64,000 nucleotides of DNA from Sphingobacterium sp. CZ-UAM (GTDB taxonomy: Bacteria; Bacteroidota; Bacteroidia; Sphingobacteriales; Sphingobacteriaceae). The stretch lies in the NCBI RefSeq assembly GCF_002000245.1, contig NZ_MTCM01000010.1:1-64000 (forward strand), given 5' to 3'. Within the stretch, counting starts at the first letter, position 1. Each line of letters begins with the position of its first letter. Under the pieces are notes generated by a model. That model had not been told where the DNA came from, searched no databases, and saw only the letters and a program-made list of their open reading frames with translations. The position numbers and the translations under genes were made by a program. Shown here piece by piece: positions 55,694 to 64,000 of the stretch.

Positions 55694-55701
55694 TAAATTT
55701 G
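55694..55701 (+). promoter_or_regulatory. Candidate -7 element of the antiporter unit
   Basis: TAAATTTG matches TAnnTTTG exactly, 57 bp before ATG 55758. The palindrome AAAACG-G-CGTTTT (55710-55722) lies just downstream and could be an operator. Confidence 0.4.
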
Positions 55702-55757
55702 TTTTTAGTAAAACGGCGTTTTGCTGTTATTATTGGTATTTATTTAAATAGAAGATT

Positions 55758-56237
55758 ATGTCTATTGTAAGAGAGTCCGATCTGATTGGAATTGGTAAGA
55801 AATTTCAAATTGAAACCGATGCGGGAGACAATATGGTTGTTGTGATCCACGATGATGGTCGGCGGGAACTGTATCGCTATGATGACGAAGAGCATGAATC
55901 ACGTTGCGTAATGACGCTCAATGATGACGAATCCCGTCAGATAGCGGGCATTATAGGTGGTTTGTCCTATAAGCCGAAGGCCTTGGAAACAATTGAAGTC
56001 GCTTTGGATGACTTGCGCATCGAGTGGTACAAGCTGGAGGGCAAATGGGAAGGAGCAGGGAAAACAATCGGAGAACTGGAAGTTCGGCAACGTACCGGAG
56101 CGTCCATTATTGCTGGGATTAGAGACGATGAAACGGTCATCAATCCAGGGCCTTCTTATCTGATTACGCCGGGTACCACCTTGGTCATTGCAGGAAAGAA
56201 AAACAACATCAAACTTTTAAAAGAAATTTTACTGTAA
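55758..56237 (+). CDS. Cation:proton antiporter regulatory subunit (KhtT-like, TrkA-C domain)
   Basis: 159 residues. Residues about 1-70 form the KhtT-type N-terminal domain (IGKKFQIETDAGDNMVVVIHDDGRRELYRYD). Residues about 75-159 form an RCK_C/TrkA-C domain (TIGELEVRQRTGASIIAGIRDDETVINPGPSYLITPGTTLVIAGKKNNIKLLKEIL). It probably gates the antiporter encoded 3 bp downstream in response to ligand or pH, as KhtT does for KhtU. Confidence 0.93.
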   Translation: MSIVRESDLIGIGKKFQIETDAGDNMVVVIHDDGRRELYRYDDEEHESRCVMTLNDDESRQIAGIIGGLSYKPKALETIEVALDDLRIEWYKLEGKWEGAGKTIGELEVRQRTGASIIAGIRDDETVINPGPSYLITPGTTLVIAGKKNNIKLLKEILL

Positions 56238-56240
56238 TCT

Positions 56241-57482
56241 ATGCTATCACATACCTTAATACTGGAAATTGGAATCGCTGTCGGACTTGTCGCTATTGTT
56301 GGATTGATTGCCAACAAGCTTAAGTTTTCCGTTATTCCTTTTTTCATTATTATTGGGATGGTATTGGGGCAACATGCCCCCCAGATCGGGTTGGTGGATC
56401 TGTCATTTACGGAAAGCAAACCCTTTATAGATTTTATGGGCAGGTTAGGGGTATTATTTCTCCTGTTTTATCTGGGGCTGGAGTTTTCTGTCAATCGGCT
56501 TATTAAGTCTGGCAAAGCTATTGTAACTGGAGGGACAATCTATGTCCTGCTTAACTTTACCTCGGGGCTGCTGATTGGCTGGCTAATGGATATGCCTTTT
56601 AAGGAGATGATGGTGCTTTGTGGTATTATGACAAGTTCTTCAACAGCGATTGTGGCTAAGGTACTCACAGATCTCAAACGGACGGCAAATCCGGAGACTG
56701 AAGTCATCATGGGGATGATTATGTTCGACGATCTTTTTATCGCAATGCATATTTCCTTTTTATCAGGACTGATATTAACGGGGAGCAGCTCCTTTTGGAC
56801 GGTTGCTGGGACTTCCCTGTTGGCATTGGGTTTTATTCTGGCATTTTTGGTTTTGGGTCGTAAGCTGGTTCCGGCCATCGACCGTTTGTTGAAGGAGAAA
56901 ACTTCTGAACTATTTATACTGGTTATTTTTGCCCTGCTTTTTATCGTTGCCGGATTTTCAGAAACCATTCATGTTGCGGAGGCCATTGGTGCATTGATGG
57001 CGGGATTGGTACTCGCTGATTCGCAGTATATCAAAAAAATTGAAGCAATGGTATTGCCTTATAAAGACTTCTTTGGGGCAATGTTCTTCTTTAGCTTCGG
57101 GCTGTCGATAGATATTATGTCATTGGGAGGAGCAGTTTTTTGGGCTTCAATAGCAGCTTTGGTCACTGTGATGGGAAATCTTGCCTCGGGCTATTTTGCG
57201 GCTAAATTTTCTGGAATGAAACCGAAAACATCGTTTGACATTGGCTTTACCTTATCCGCACGTGGAGAGTTCTCCATTATTATGGCCAATATCGGTAAGG
57301 CTGGGGCTTTGCTGCCTGTTATCCAGTCGTTCGTCGTGGTTTACGTGTTGATCCTTTCCATTGTATCACCCCTGTTGACCAAAGAGTCCCGTAAGCTATG
57401 GAAACTGCTGTTTGGAAGTGATGCTAATACAGCCAAACCGCTGAAGAAATTGAGCGATCTGGAAAATAACAGTGCCGGGTAA
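56241..57482 (+). CDS. CPA2-family cation:proton antiporter (KhtU-like)
   Basis: 413 residues, about 12 membrane segments, no C-terminal RCK domain, which agrees with a separate regulatory subunit. Typical sequence includes GRLGVLFLLFYLGLEFSVNRL, MTSSSTAIVAKVL, MFDDLFIAMHISF with the acidic transport residues, and FTLSARGEFSIIMANIG. K+/H+ exchange is the likely activity; Na+ cannot be excluded. Confidence 0.93.
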   Translation: MLSHTLILEIGIAVGLVAIVGLIANKLKFSVIPFFIIIGMVLGQHAPQIGLVDLSFTESKPFIDFMGRLGVLFLLFYLGLEFSVNRLIKSGKAIVTGGTIYVLLNFTSGLLIGWLMDMPFKEMMVLCGIMTSSSTAIVAKVLTDLKRTANPETEVIMGMIMFDDLFIAMHISFLSGLILTGSSSFWTVAGTSLLALGFILAFLVLGRKLVPAIDRLLKEKTSELFILVIFALLFIVAGFSETIHVAEAIGALMAGLVLADSQYIKKIEAMVLPYKDFFGAMFFFSFGLSIDIMSLGGAVFWASIAALVTVMGNLASGYFAAKFSGMKPKTSFDIGFTLSARGEFSIIMANIGKAGALLPVIQSFVVVYVLILSIVSPLLTKESRKLWKLLFGSDANTAKPLKKLSDLENNSAG

Positions 57483-57545
57483 TTCTAATCTTTTTTGCGC
57501 TGCTCTTTCACCGTAGCGATAGGTCAAAATAGTATTATAATAAAA

Positions 57546-57576
57546 AATGCCTCCTAAATTAGTTTTTGGAGGCATT
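57546..57576. terminator. Terminator between antiporter and MIP18-family genes
   Basis: Stem AATGCCTCC/GGAGGCATT with a 13-nt loop. The T-run is better on the minus strand, weaker on the plus strand. Confidence 0.75.
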
Positions 57577-57594
57577 GCATATTTTTAAGGATGA

Positions 57595-57924
57595 CTATAA
57601 GAATCCAAGCTCAAGTTTTGCTTCTTCGGACATCATTTCTTTGTTCCAGGGTGGATCAAAAGTCAATTCGACCAAGGCTTCTTTGACTCCCTCGACCCCC
57701 GCAACTTTTTCCTGTACTTCGTTCATGATCTCTCCTGCAACGGGACAGCCTGGTGCTGTCAGTGTCATGACGATCTTTGCAGTGCCGTCTTCCTTGGTGA
57801 TAATTTCATAGACCAGTCCCAGGTCCACAATGTTGGCAGGCTTTAATTCGGGATCATAGATCGTCTCCAAAACAGCTTGGATTTGTGCTGCCAAACCCAG
57901 CTTATCCATTATTATAATGCTCAT
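57595..57924 (-). CDS. MIP18/DUF59-family Fe-S assembly protein
   Basis: 109 residues. DPELKPANIVDLGLVYEI, MTLTAPGCPVAGEI (with the conserved Cys) and VELTFDPPWNKEMMSEEAK are diagnostic of the SufT/PaaD-like family, which helps mature iron-sulfur proteins. No suf genes are nearby. It overlaps the preceding glycosyltransferase by 4 bp (ATGA), so it is translationally coupled to it. Confidence 0.93.
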   Translation of the reverse strand: MSIIIMDKLGLAAQIQAVLETIYDPELKPANIVDLGLVYEIITKEDGTAKIVMTLTAPGCPVAGEIMNEVQEKVAGVEGVKEALVELTFDPPWNKEMMSEEAKLELGFL

Positions 57925-59090
57925 TTGTTCAGTTTTTTATCTTCGATAGCGTTGTTATAGACCGCTAATAGTTTGCTCTCGTTTAGTTCAGGAGTAAAAT
58001 TACTAAAATAATAGGCCATACAGGTCTTTCTTATCTCATCTTTTTCATCCATTGTTTTACTACTCCATCGGGCGAGACAGGCTGCAATCTGGTCTTTATT
58101 GTGCGGGTCGAATGTATCGCCGGTTTTATTCGGGATAATCATTTCGGGCAATGGCCCAAGGTTTGAGCTGAGTACCGGCGTTCCAACCGAATAGGCCTCA
58201 AGGATAGTAATCGGCATTCCCTCGAAACAGATGGAGGGAACGACTAGAGCCTGTGCGGCAGCAACCAATGGTAAAATCTCGCTCCGGGACTTAAAGCCTA
58301 GATAATGGATGTTGGCATGACCTGTTATCCGCTTTTTGACCTCTTCCTCGAGCGGACCGCCGCCGATAATGTGTAGCTCCAGTTCCTTGCCTTTCAGGGA
58401 TTCAATCAGATTTAATATTCCTTTTTCGTCGGATAGCCTGCCTACATAGATAAAATAAGGTTTTGGCCTTTCCGTCGGTAAAGTTGAAGGAAAAACAAAA
58501 TTGGCTTTTACTTCAAATTTATTTGCTGGTACCCTCAATGTGGAATCTACAAATATCGTCTTTGCAAAACTGCTTAAATTAATATAACGGTTGACTTTGT
58601 GCCAGGTGCCTATCTTTCGGTGAAACCAGTAGTTAAACGCAAGCTGAAATGTTTTTATGACGGAGTCATTAAATGCTTTCTCTTTGATGGCAGTCCAGGG
58701 AAACTCTTCTTGGAGCGAATCCAGAAATAGGTGATTATGGTGATATAGTGTTGCCGAGGGACAAAGTAATCTAAAATTGTGCAGGGTCATCACCTGCGGA
58801 ATACCTTGTTTGGCGATTGTGCGTATCAAAATTGGTCCAGCAGCATAATGTGTATTATGGAGATGGACGACATCTGGTTTAAATTCGCGTATTGCTTTTT
58901 TCAGTCTATTTGCAGCAAAAATATTCCAGATCGAGCCCAAGGTCTGTAAAGCTCCGCGCCAGCCTTTTTTATTTTGAAAAGTCAGGGTGCTGACCTGATG
59001 GCCCTGTGCGAGAAGTGATGATTCCTGTTGAAAGACGGTATCTTCTCCACCCGGTGTTTGATAGTATGTATGGATAATCAGTATGCGCAT
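57921..59090 (-). CDS. GT4-family glycosyltransferase
   Basis: 389 residues from ATG 59090 (MRILIIHTYY); a TTG six codons upstream is less likely. GT-B fold: N-terminal acceptor domain (PDVVHLHNTHYAAGPIL) and C-terminal donor domain (FIYVGRLSDEKGILNLIESL, and the E-x7-E type motif in EGMPITILEAY). Likely adds a sugar to a surface polysaccharide or lipid; it is not in a polysaccharide cluster. Confidence 0.93.
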   Translation of the reverse strand: MRILIIHTYYQTPGGEDTVFQQESSLLAQGHQVSTLTFQNKKGWRGALQTLGSIWNIFAANRLKKAIREFKPDVVHLHNTHYAAGPILIRTIAKQGIPQVMTLHNFRLLCPSATLYHHNHLFLDSLQEEFPWTAIKEKAFNDSVIKTFQLAFNYWFHRKIGTWHKVNRYINLSSFAKTIFVDSTLRVPANKFEVKANFVFPSTLPTERPKPYFIYVGRLSDEKGILNLIESLKGKELELHIIGGGPLEEEVKKRITGHANIHYLGFKSRSEILPLVAAAQALVVPSICFEGMPITILEAYSVGTPVLSSNLGPLPEMIIPNKTGDTFDPHNKDQIAACLARWSSKTMDEKDEIRKTCMAYYFSNFTPELNESKLLAVYNNAIEDKKLNK

Positions 59091-59147
59091 AACAAAAGAC
59101 TTATACAAAGGTACGATTTTGACCCGAATGCATTGAACGGTACAAAA

Positions 59148-59179
59148 TTGCCATTTCTATATGATTATTGCTATATTCG
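59148..59179 (+). promoter_or_regulatory. Promoter of the polyprenyl synthetase gene
   Basis: TTG at 59148-59150, 21 bp spacer, TATATTCG at 59172-59179 (one base off TAnnTTTG), 22 bp before the ATG. This is the best two-part Bacteroidota promoter in the window. Confidence 0.45.
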
Positions 59180-59201
59180 CATGATTCGATCGTAAAGATA
59201 T

Positions 59202-60170
59202 ATGCAACATTTACAACAGCTCGTGATAGCGGCGATAGAGACAAGTCAATTTCCCGAAACTCCAACAAATTTATATGATCCCATACGGTATATATTGACT
59301 TTGGGCGGTAAGAGAGTTCGACCAGTGCTAACATTGATGGCAGCCGAGTTATTCGGCATGCAAGAAATGGACGAAATTATTCCAGCGGCAAAGGCCGTGG
59401 AATTTTTTCACAATTTTTCCTTGATACATGATGATCTGATGGATAAAGCACCTTTGCGACGGGGAAAGACCACGGTCCACGAAAAATGGGATGCAAATAT
59501 TGCTATTCTGTCTGGGGATGGATTATTGGTCAAGGCTTATGAGGAAATATCCAAATGTAATCCGGTTTATCTGCCCGCAACCCTACGGATCCTGAGCAAA
59601 GTGGCGATGGAGGTCTGTGAAGGTCAACAGTTGGATATGGACTATGAAAGCCGTGCGTCACTGCTGATGGACGAATATTTGGAGATGATCCGTTTGAAAA
59701 CATCTGTACTTCTGGGGGGCGCATTGCAGCTTGGCGCTATTCTTTCGGGAGCGAACGAGGAGCAGCAACAATTGATCTATGATTTTGGGGAGAATGTTGG
59801 CTTGGCTTTTCAGTTGCAGGATGATATATTGGATGCTTATGGTAATCCCGATACTTTTGGCAAAATCGTTGGCGGCGATATTATGATCAATAAAAAAACT
59901 TTTCTACTGGTCAAACTGATGGAGGTCATTGCAGCGGAGGATGTTCCGTTGATGCAGCGTTTGTTAAACGCAACTGTGGATGAGATTCCTACAAAAGTTG
60001 AAGCCATGCTTGGCTTATATGATAAGTATCAGGTCAGGAAATCGGCAGACGAATTAAAGGATATATATACACAGCGTGCATTCGAAAAAATGGATGCTTT
60101 AGATGTACCAAATGAACGTAAAGAAGCGTTACTACTGTTAGCAAACAATCTTTTGGTGAGACAGCAGTAG
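59202..60170 (+). CDS. Polyprenyl diphosphate synthase family protein
   Basis: 322 residues. A trans-prenyltransferase with both aspartate-rich motifs: DDLMD (77-81) and DDILD (207-211), plus GGKRVRPVL at the IPP site and the KT/Q-type FQLQDD segment. The chain length of the product (farnesyl, geranylgeranyl or longer) cannot be fixed by eye; the positions before the first motif (FFHNFSLIHDD) carry bulky residues, which suggests a short-chain product. Confidence 0.94.
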   Translation: MQHLQQLVIAAIETSQFPETPTNLYDPIRYILTLGGKRVRPVLTLMAAELFGMQEMDEIIPAAKAVEFFHNFSLIHDDLMDKAPLRRGKTTVHEKWDANIAILSGDGLLVKAYEEISKCNPVYLPATLRILSKVAMEVCEGQQLDMDYESRASLLMDEYLEMIRLKTSVLLGGALQLGAILSGANEEQQQLIYDFGENVGLAFQLQDDILDAYGNPDTFGKIVGGDIMINKKTFLLVKLMEVIAAEDVPLMQRLLNATVDEIPTKVEAMLGLYDKYQVRKSADELKDIYTQRAFEKMDALDVPNERKEALLLLANNLLVRQQ

Positions 60171-60252
60171 AGAGAAATTCTATTAAAATTCGTATTTTGC
60201 CAATAAATGGTTATTTTGTACTAAATAATTAAATAAATTTTAAATAACGTTC

Positions 60253-61029
60253 ATGGATCCATTAAAAATCACGGTATTTCAGGCATATTTATTCTGGGAA
60301 AATATTGAGAAAAATCTGAATAATCTGGCGTTGCGACTTTCATCGTTACGTGAGAAAACCGATTTGATCATTTTACCGGAGATGTTTAATACAGGATTCA
60401 CGAACAACGTCGAAAAATGTGCCGAACCGGCCAACGGGCCAACAACAAGATGGTTGTTTGAAATGGCAAGTTCATTAAACTGTGTGGTCGCGGGCTCCTT
60501 GATTATTGCCGAGGATGGAAAATATTACAACCGCTTTCTTTGGATGTTTCCTGATGGCAAATATGTGAAATACGATAAACGCCATCTTTTTGGCCTATCC
60601 AAGGAAAGTGAGTATTTTGAACCAGGCAACGAACGTATTTTGGTCGATATTAAAGGCTGGAAAATATGCCCAATGATCTGTTATGACCTCCGGTTCCCGG
60701 TATGGTCCAAAAATCAAAATGCAGCCTACGATATCCTTGTTTATACGGCAAGCTGGCCGGACAAGCGTTCAGCACATTGGCGAGCACTGATCCCGGCACG
60801 TGCCATTGAGAACCAAGCCTATGTTATTGGCGTAAACCGTGTCGGACACGACGGCAATGACATCTATTACTCCGGCGGATCAATGTGTATATCACCTCTT
60901 GGGGATGTGGTTTATTATAAGCCTGAAGATGAAGATTTATATACCTTCACTTTAAATCCCAATGACTTACTGGAAGCCCGGGAGAAATTTCCATTTTTAA
61001 AAGATTCGGATTCATTTACAATCGGATAA
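60253..61029 (+). CDS. Nitrilase-superfamily amidohydrolase (omega-amidase-like)
   Basis: 258 residues. The catalytic triad is visible: Glu43 in LPEMFNTGF, Lys109 in YDKRHLFG, Cys143 in MICYDLRFP. PEMFNTGF and CYDLRFP are typical of the YafV/Nit2 omega-amidase branch, which hydrolyses 2-oxoglutaramate or 2-oxosuccinamate. It follows the polyprenyl synthetase by 82 bp with no terminator between; a functional link is not obvious. Confidence 0.93.
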   Translation: MDPLKITVFQAYLFWENIEKNLNNLALRLSSLREKTDLIILPEMFNTGFTNNVEKCAEPANGPTTRWLFEMASSLNCVVAGSLIIAEDGKYYNRFLWMFPDGKYVKYDKRHLFGLSKESEYFEPGNERILVDIKGWKICPMICYDLRFPVWSKNQNAAYDILVYTASWPDKRSAHWRALIPARAIENQAYVIGVNRVGHDGNDIYYSGGSMCISPLGDVVYYKPEDEDLYTFTLNPNDLLEAREKFPFLKDSDSFTIG

Positions 61030-61209
61030 CACTTTCTTTCTAGGGGATTCCCGCTAGAATTAGGTATAAAGACAAGCAATTTATTTTGTTTGTCTCCTTT
61101 TTTATGCTTAAATTCAGTTTACTATAAATCGCTTATGATGATTTATTAACATCTATTTATTGCATGTTGATAAAATTTGTTTGACACAACTGTAGAAAAA
61201 CGTAATTTA

Positions 61210-61224
61210 GGCTAAGTATTAGCC
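61210..61224. repeat. Inverted repeat upstream of the MarR gene
   Basis: GGCTAA-GTA-TTAGCC, perfect 6-bp arms with a 3-nt spacer, about 60 bp before the second palindrome. Possible second regulator site. Confidence 0.4.
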
Positions 61225-61273
61225 AAAATAAGTTTAGTTTTTTTTTGTCTTGATTTGAGCATAATATTTATTA

Positions 61274-61287
61274 GCAACTTAAGTTGC
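61274..61287. promoter_or_regulatory. Putative MarR operator
   Basis: Perfect 14-bp palindrome GCAACTTAAGTTGC, 26 bp before the MarR start codon, a common place and size for an autoregulatory MarR site. Confidence 0.6.
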
Positions 61288-61312
61288 GTAAACAACCATA
61301 ACCATTATTTAT

Positions 61313-61756
61313 ATGTTAGACCAAGATTTAGTATCGCAAGAGTATTTTTATAATTTCCTGACCGGAAAATATTCAATTGCTGTTATGCGGAGATTGCAGC
61401 GCAATCTCAAGGAGGCGGGGCTCAGTATTACTTCAGAGCAATGGAGTATTATGTACAATCTGTGGGTAGAGGAGGGGCTGACCCAACAGGAGCTGGCGAT
61501 TCGGACATTCCGGGATAAACCCAGTGTCACGCGCCTGATCAACAACCTGGAGCGGCTTAATCTGGTGATCCGTGTCAACGATAAAAACGATAGGCGGTCG
61601 AATTTGATCTACTTGACCAAAATCGGAAGAAAGATGAAAGAAGAAGGTATGAAGCAAGCTAACAATACGATCGAACAGGCTTTGGGTGGATTGACCGAAG
61701 ATCAGATTGCACTTTCGCATACCACGCTACATCGCGTATTATTCAATTTGAAATAG
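61313..61756 (+). CDS. MarR-family transcriptional regulator
   Basis: 147 residues, normal length. Winged helix-turn-helix: LTQQELAIRTFRDKPSVTRLINNLERLNLVIRV then the wing NDRRSNLIYLT. It binds DNA as a dimer, usually responding to small phenolic or redox signals. It stands alone with a palindrome upstream, so autoregulation is likely; other targets are not visible here. Confidence 0.93.
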   Translation: MLDQDLVSQEYFYNFLTGKYSIAVMRRLQRNLKEAGLSITSEQWSIMYNLWVEEGLTQQELAIRTFRDKPSVTRLINNLERLNLVIRVNDKNDRRSNLIYLTKIGRKMKEEGMKQANNTIEQALGGLTEDQIALSHTTLHRVLFNLK

Positions 61757-61832
61757 TACAGTGCGGTTGTTGTGAATCACACGTATTAAGAAATTATCTG
61801 GACCGATAGTCCAATAGGGGAAAAGAAAAAAA

Positions 61833-61872
61833 CAAGAAGCCCTCAGTCGTTGCTAAGACTGAGGGCTTCTTG
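61833..61872. terminator. Bidirectional terminator (MarR / glutamate-synthase-like)
   Basis: 16-bp stem from CAAGAAGCCCTCAGTC to its complement, with an 8-nt loop, A-rich before and T6 after. Confidence 0.92.
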
Positions 61873-61892
61873 TTTTTTCTGCTATTAAGGAA

Positions 61893-63449
61893 TTAATCTT
61901 CGAATAGCTTGCTTTCAAAGTCCGTATGGCTATTGACCAATTTTCCTTCTGTACCAAAATAGATTTCCTGGAAACTTAATGTGCGTATCGCATCTACTTT
62001 GCGGTAAAATTTATCTGCCGAAACATCGGATAAAGTTTTGAATCCACAGGCTTCCATAATCTCTACTGTAGCCCGTAACGTATTGCGGTGAAATTGCGCG
62101 ACACGGACATACTTATCGTTTACATCCAAGCCTTTGTACAGGTGCGGTTGCTGTGTTGCAACACCGACAGGACAAACGTCTTCATTACATTTCAGGGCCT
62201 GAATACAGCCTAGGGCGAACATCATTCCACGTGCACTATAGCATGCGTCAGCGCCCAAAGCGATAACTTTTAAGATATCAAAACCAGTTACGATACGGCT
62301 TGACACGATGACTTTAATGTGTTTTTTCAAACCAAATGCAATCAGGGTTTTGGTTACAAATGCCAATGCATCATAAAGCGGCATTCCCAGGTTATCCGTA
62401 AATTCCAGCGGTGCAGCACCCGTACCGCCTTCAGATCCGTCGACCGAAATAAAGTCTGGGAAGATCTGCGTATTCTGCATGGCGTGACAGATGTCCATAA
62501 ACTCATGTTTGTCACCAATACATATTTTAAATCCGATCGGTTTTCCACCTGACAGATCACGCATTTGTTGGATGAAATGCATCATTTCTGTTGGCGAAGA
62601 GAAAGCACTATGTGCCGGTGGAGACATGACATCCGTCCCGGGGATGACGTGGCGTATCGCGGCAACTTCAGGCGTATTTTTGGCTGCCGGTAGGATACCA
62701 CCGTGACCCGGTTTTGCGCCCTGTGAAAGTTTGAGCTCGATCATTTTCACGTTCTCACGGTTTGATTTTTCACGGAAAAGTTCAGGGTCAAATTTACCTT
62801 CTGAGTTACGGCATCCAAAATAACCGGTACCGACCTGCCAGATCAAATCACCGCCGTTGTTATGGTAATCACTGATACCACCTTCACCGGTATTGTGGGC
62901 AAAATTCTGCAGTGCGGCTCCCTTATTTAAGGCTGTAATCGCAGTTTTGCTCAATGCACCGTAACTCATTGCTGAGATATTGAACACACTTAAGCTATAG
63001 GGTTTTTTACAGGCTTCATTTCCAACTTTCGTCCTTAAGTCGTGATTCTCAATATGACAGGGAAAAACAGAATGCGCAGCCCACTCATTACCCACGGCCT
63101 GCGGATCTGTTTGCATACCAAATGCAACTGTCTCGCGTTGGTTTTTGGCCCGTTGATAAACAATGGAACGCTGTCTTCGATTGAATGGGCGGCCATCCAT
63201 ATCCGATTCCCAGAAGTATTGTCTTAATTCGGGACGAATGGATTCGAAAATATAACGAAAGTAGCCAACCAAAGGATAATTGCGTAGAATCGCATGTTTA
63301 GTTTGGAAACTATGGTATAAGGCGATCAATAATAACGGAAATGGAATGATCAATAACCAAAACCAGCTTGATGTAAATATAAAGCCAAATGATACAATGA
63401 TTAAATTAATCACAATCATTATTGAAATAATGAGTTTTCTAACTTCCAT
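61893..63449 (-). CDS. FMN-binding glutamate synthase family protein, membrane-anchored
   Basis: 518 residues. Two hydrophobic segments (about 6-26 and 29-47) precede the FMN-binding barrel of glutamate synthase (HNTGEGGISDYH, GAKPGHGG, DGSEGGTGAAPLEF, SSRIVTGFDILKVIALGAD). Cys415-x5-Cys421-x4-Cys426 (CIQALKCNEDVC) equals the 3Fe-4S motif of GltS. The amidotransferase domain and the C-terminal domain of classical GltB are missing. Whether it makes glutamate is unknown; such stand-alone proteins are widespread. Confidence 0.93.
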   Translation of the reverse strand: MEVRKLIISIMIVINLIIVSFGFIFTSSWFWLLIIPFPLLLIALYHSFQTKHAILRNYPLVGYFRYIFESIRPELRQYFWESDMDGRPFNRRQRSIVYQRAKNQRETVAFGMQTDPQAVGNEWAAHSVFPCHIENHDLRTKVGNEACKKPYSLSVFNISAMSYGALSKTAITALNKGAALQNFAHNTGEGGISDYHNNGGDLIWQVGTGYFGCRNSEGKFDPELFREKSNRENVKMIELKLSQGAKPGHGGILPAAKNTPEVAAIRHVIPGTDVMSPPAHSAFSSPTEMMHFIQQMRDLSGGKPIGFKICIGDKHEFMDICHAMQNTQIFPDFISVDGSEGGTGAAPLEFTDNLGMPLYDALAFVTKTLIAFGLKKHIKVIVSSRIVTGFDILKVIALGADACYSARGMMFALGCIQALKCNEDVCPVGVATQQPHLYKGLDVNDKYVRVAQFHRNTLRATVEIMEACGFKTLSDVSADKFYRKVDAIRTLSFQEIYFGTEGKLVNSHTDFESKLFED

Positions 63450-63635
63450 AGAAAATACGATTGTTTAGTTTTAATTCGCTATTTTAATGTTTAGTCCAAT
63501 TGAATAGATTACTGCTCAATTAGCATTCCAAAATGCGCTTTTGGACACAGCAAATGTACTAAAGTTCCCTAAGTAAATAGTTATATTTACTATGCCCGAA
63601 TAAGTTTTGATAAGTTTATAACTGTTTCTAACAAA

Positions 63636-64000
63636 CTATTTTCTTTTAGTAATCTGATGCGACAAAAGTTGATAGATTTGCTGTAAATCTGGTTTATTGC
63701 TAATAAATTTCAAATGTTTTTGCTGTGTGGTCTCGTCTCCCCGAATTGCCGGACCTGTCTGAACTGTTATTGGAATGTGGTTTTGAACCTTTTCTGCCGT
63801 TTCCAAAATAATAGGTTTGACCAGGTCAAAGGACAGATTATGCTCCGCTAATAGTTCATAGGCAAACTGGTATAGGATATTCGAGAAATTATTGACCAGC
63901 ACGGAAGACAGATGGATGGCTAGCCGTTGCTGTGAATCGCAGTGGATACTTCGGGAGGAAAAGTTACGTGCTAGCCCAAGTAAGGCCTCCGTTGTGTTTG
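63636..64000 (-). CDS. DUF2520 domain protein (Rossmann-like), 5' end outside window
   Basis: C-terminal 121 codons; the frame stays open from the internal GTG at 63902 to the right edge, so the gene continues beyond the window. SSVLVNNFSNILYQFAYELL, PIILETAEK and QTGPAIRGDETTQQKHLKFI are characteristic of the DUF2520 half of F420-dependent-oxidoreductase-like proteins, which normally have an N-terminal Rossmann domain. Function unknown. The 186 bp between it and the FMN protein gene (63450-63635) show nothing clear. Confidence 0.85.
   Translation of the reverse strand, partial: NTTEALLGLARNFSSRSIHCDSQQRLAIHLSSVLVNNFSNILYQFAYELLAEHNLSFDLVKPIILETAEKVQNHIPITVQTGPAIRGDETTQQKHLKFISNKPDLQQIYQLLSHQITKRK

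Overview
The window looks like chromosomal DNA of a member of the Bacteroidota, most likely Sphingobacteriaceae and probably Sphingobacterium or a close relative. The reasons are three SusC/SusD outer-membrane nutrient-uptake pairs, a FecI/FecR pair driving one of them, promoter -7 elements of the TAnnTTTG type, tRNA genes that do not encode CCA, and weak Shine-Dalgarno use. The genus is an inference from gene content; the phylum is well supported. Several gene starts given here are downstream of the longest possible open frame, because the longer frames begin at TTG or GTG while an ATG further in fits the protein family better.

Layout. 1-600: a tandem array of at least five initiator tRNA-fMet genes, each with its own hairpin terminator, cut by the left edge. 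803-5754: a SusC/SusD pair preceded by two LacI-type operator-like sites. 6159-7286: a TlpA-like thioredoxin. 7463-10252: der and cysS. 10361-14180: a secreted NTF2-like protein, a SurA-like periplasmic isomerase (minus) and a secreted lactonase. 14320-20124 (minus): a complete seven-gene Mrp cation/proton antiporter operon, with a repeat-containing gap between mrpA and mrpB. 20767-30559: FecI sigma factor, FecR anti-sigma factor, an STN-domain SusC, SusD, a zinc metallohydrolase lipoprotein and a DUF4302 lipoprotein, forming one uptake locus. 30560-32022: a small secreted protein flanked by two inverted copies of a DnaA-box-containing dyad element, which is a candidate replication origin or DnaA-controlled region.

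32023-49684: mostly housekeeping genes: a TonB C-terminal-domain protein, acs, a UbiA-like membrane protein, a 2-hydroxyacid dehydrogenase, an FAD monooxygenase, rsmA, pdxA, cca, a pRiA4b ORF-3-like protein, miaA, ilvE, a GH3-family protein, lptB and recJ. 49799-50578: an MBL-fold hydrolase. 50660-55324 (minus): a third SusC/SusD pair carrying the same 14-bp operator-like word as the first. 55758-57482: a KhtTU-like cation/proton antiporter. 57595-64000: a MIP18-family Fe-S protein, a GT4 glycosyltransferase, a polyprenyl synthetase, a nitrilase-type amidase, a MarR regulator next to a perfect palindrome, an FMN-binding glutamate-synthase-like protein, and a DUF2520 protein cut by the right edge.

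How the parts fit together. Two SusCD loci appear to share one transcription factor through matching operators placed at the same distance from their candidate -7 boxes, while the third uses cell-surface signalling (FecI/FecR/STN). tRNA maturation is represented by the initiator array without encoded CCA, cca and miaA. A dispersed repeat of about 35 bp lies upstream of mrpB, pdxA, cca and lptB, always in the same orientation toward the gene.
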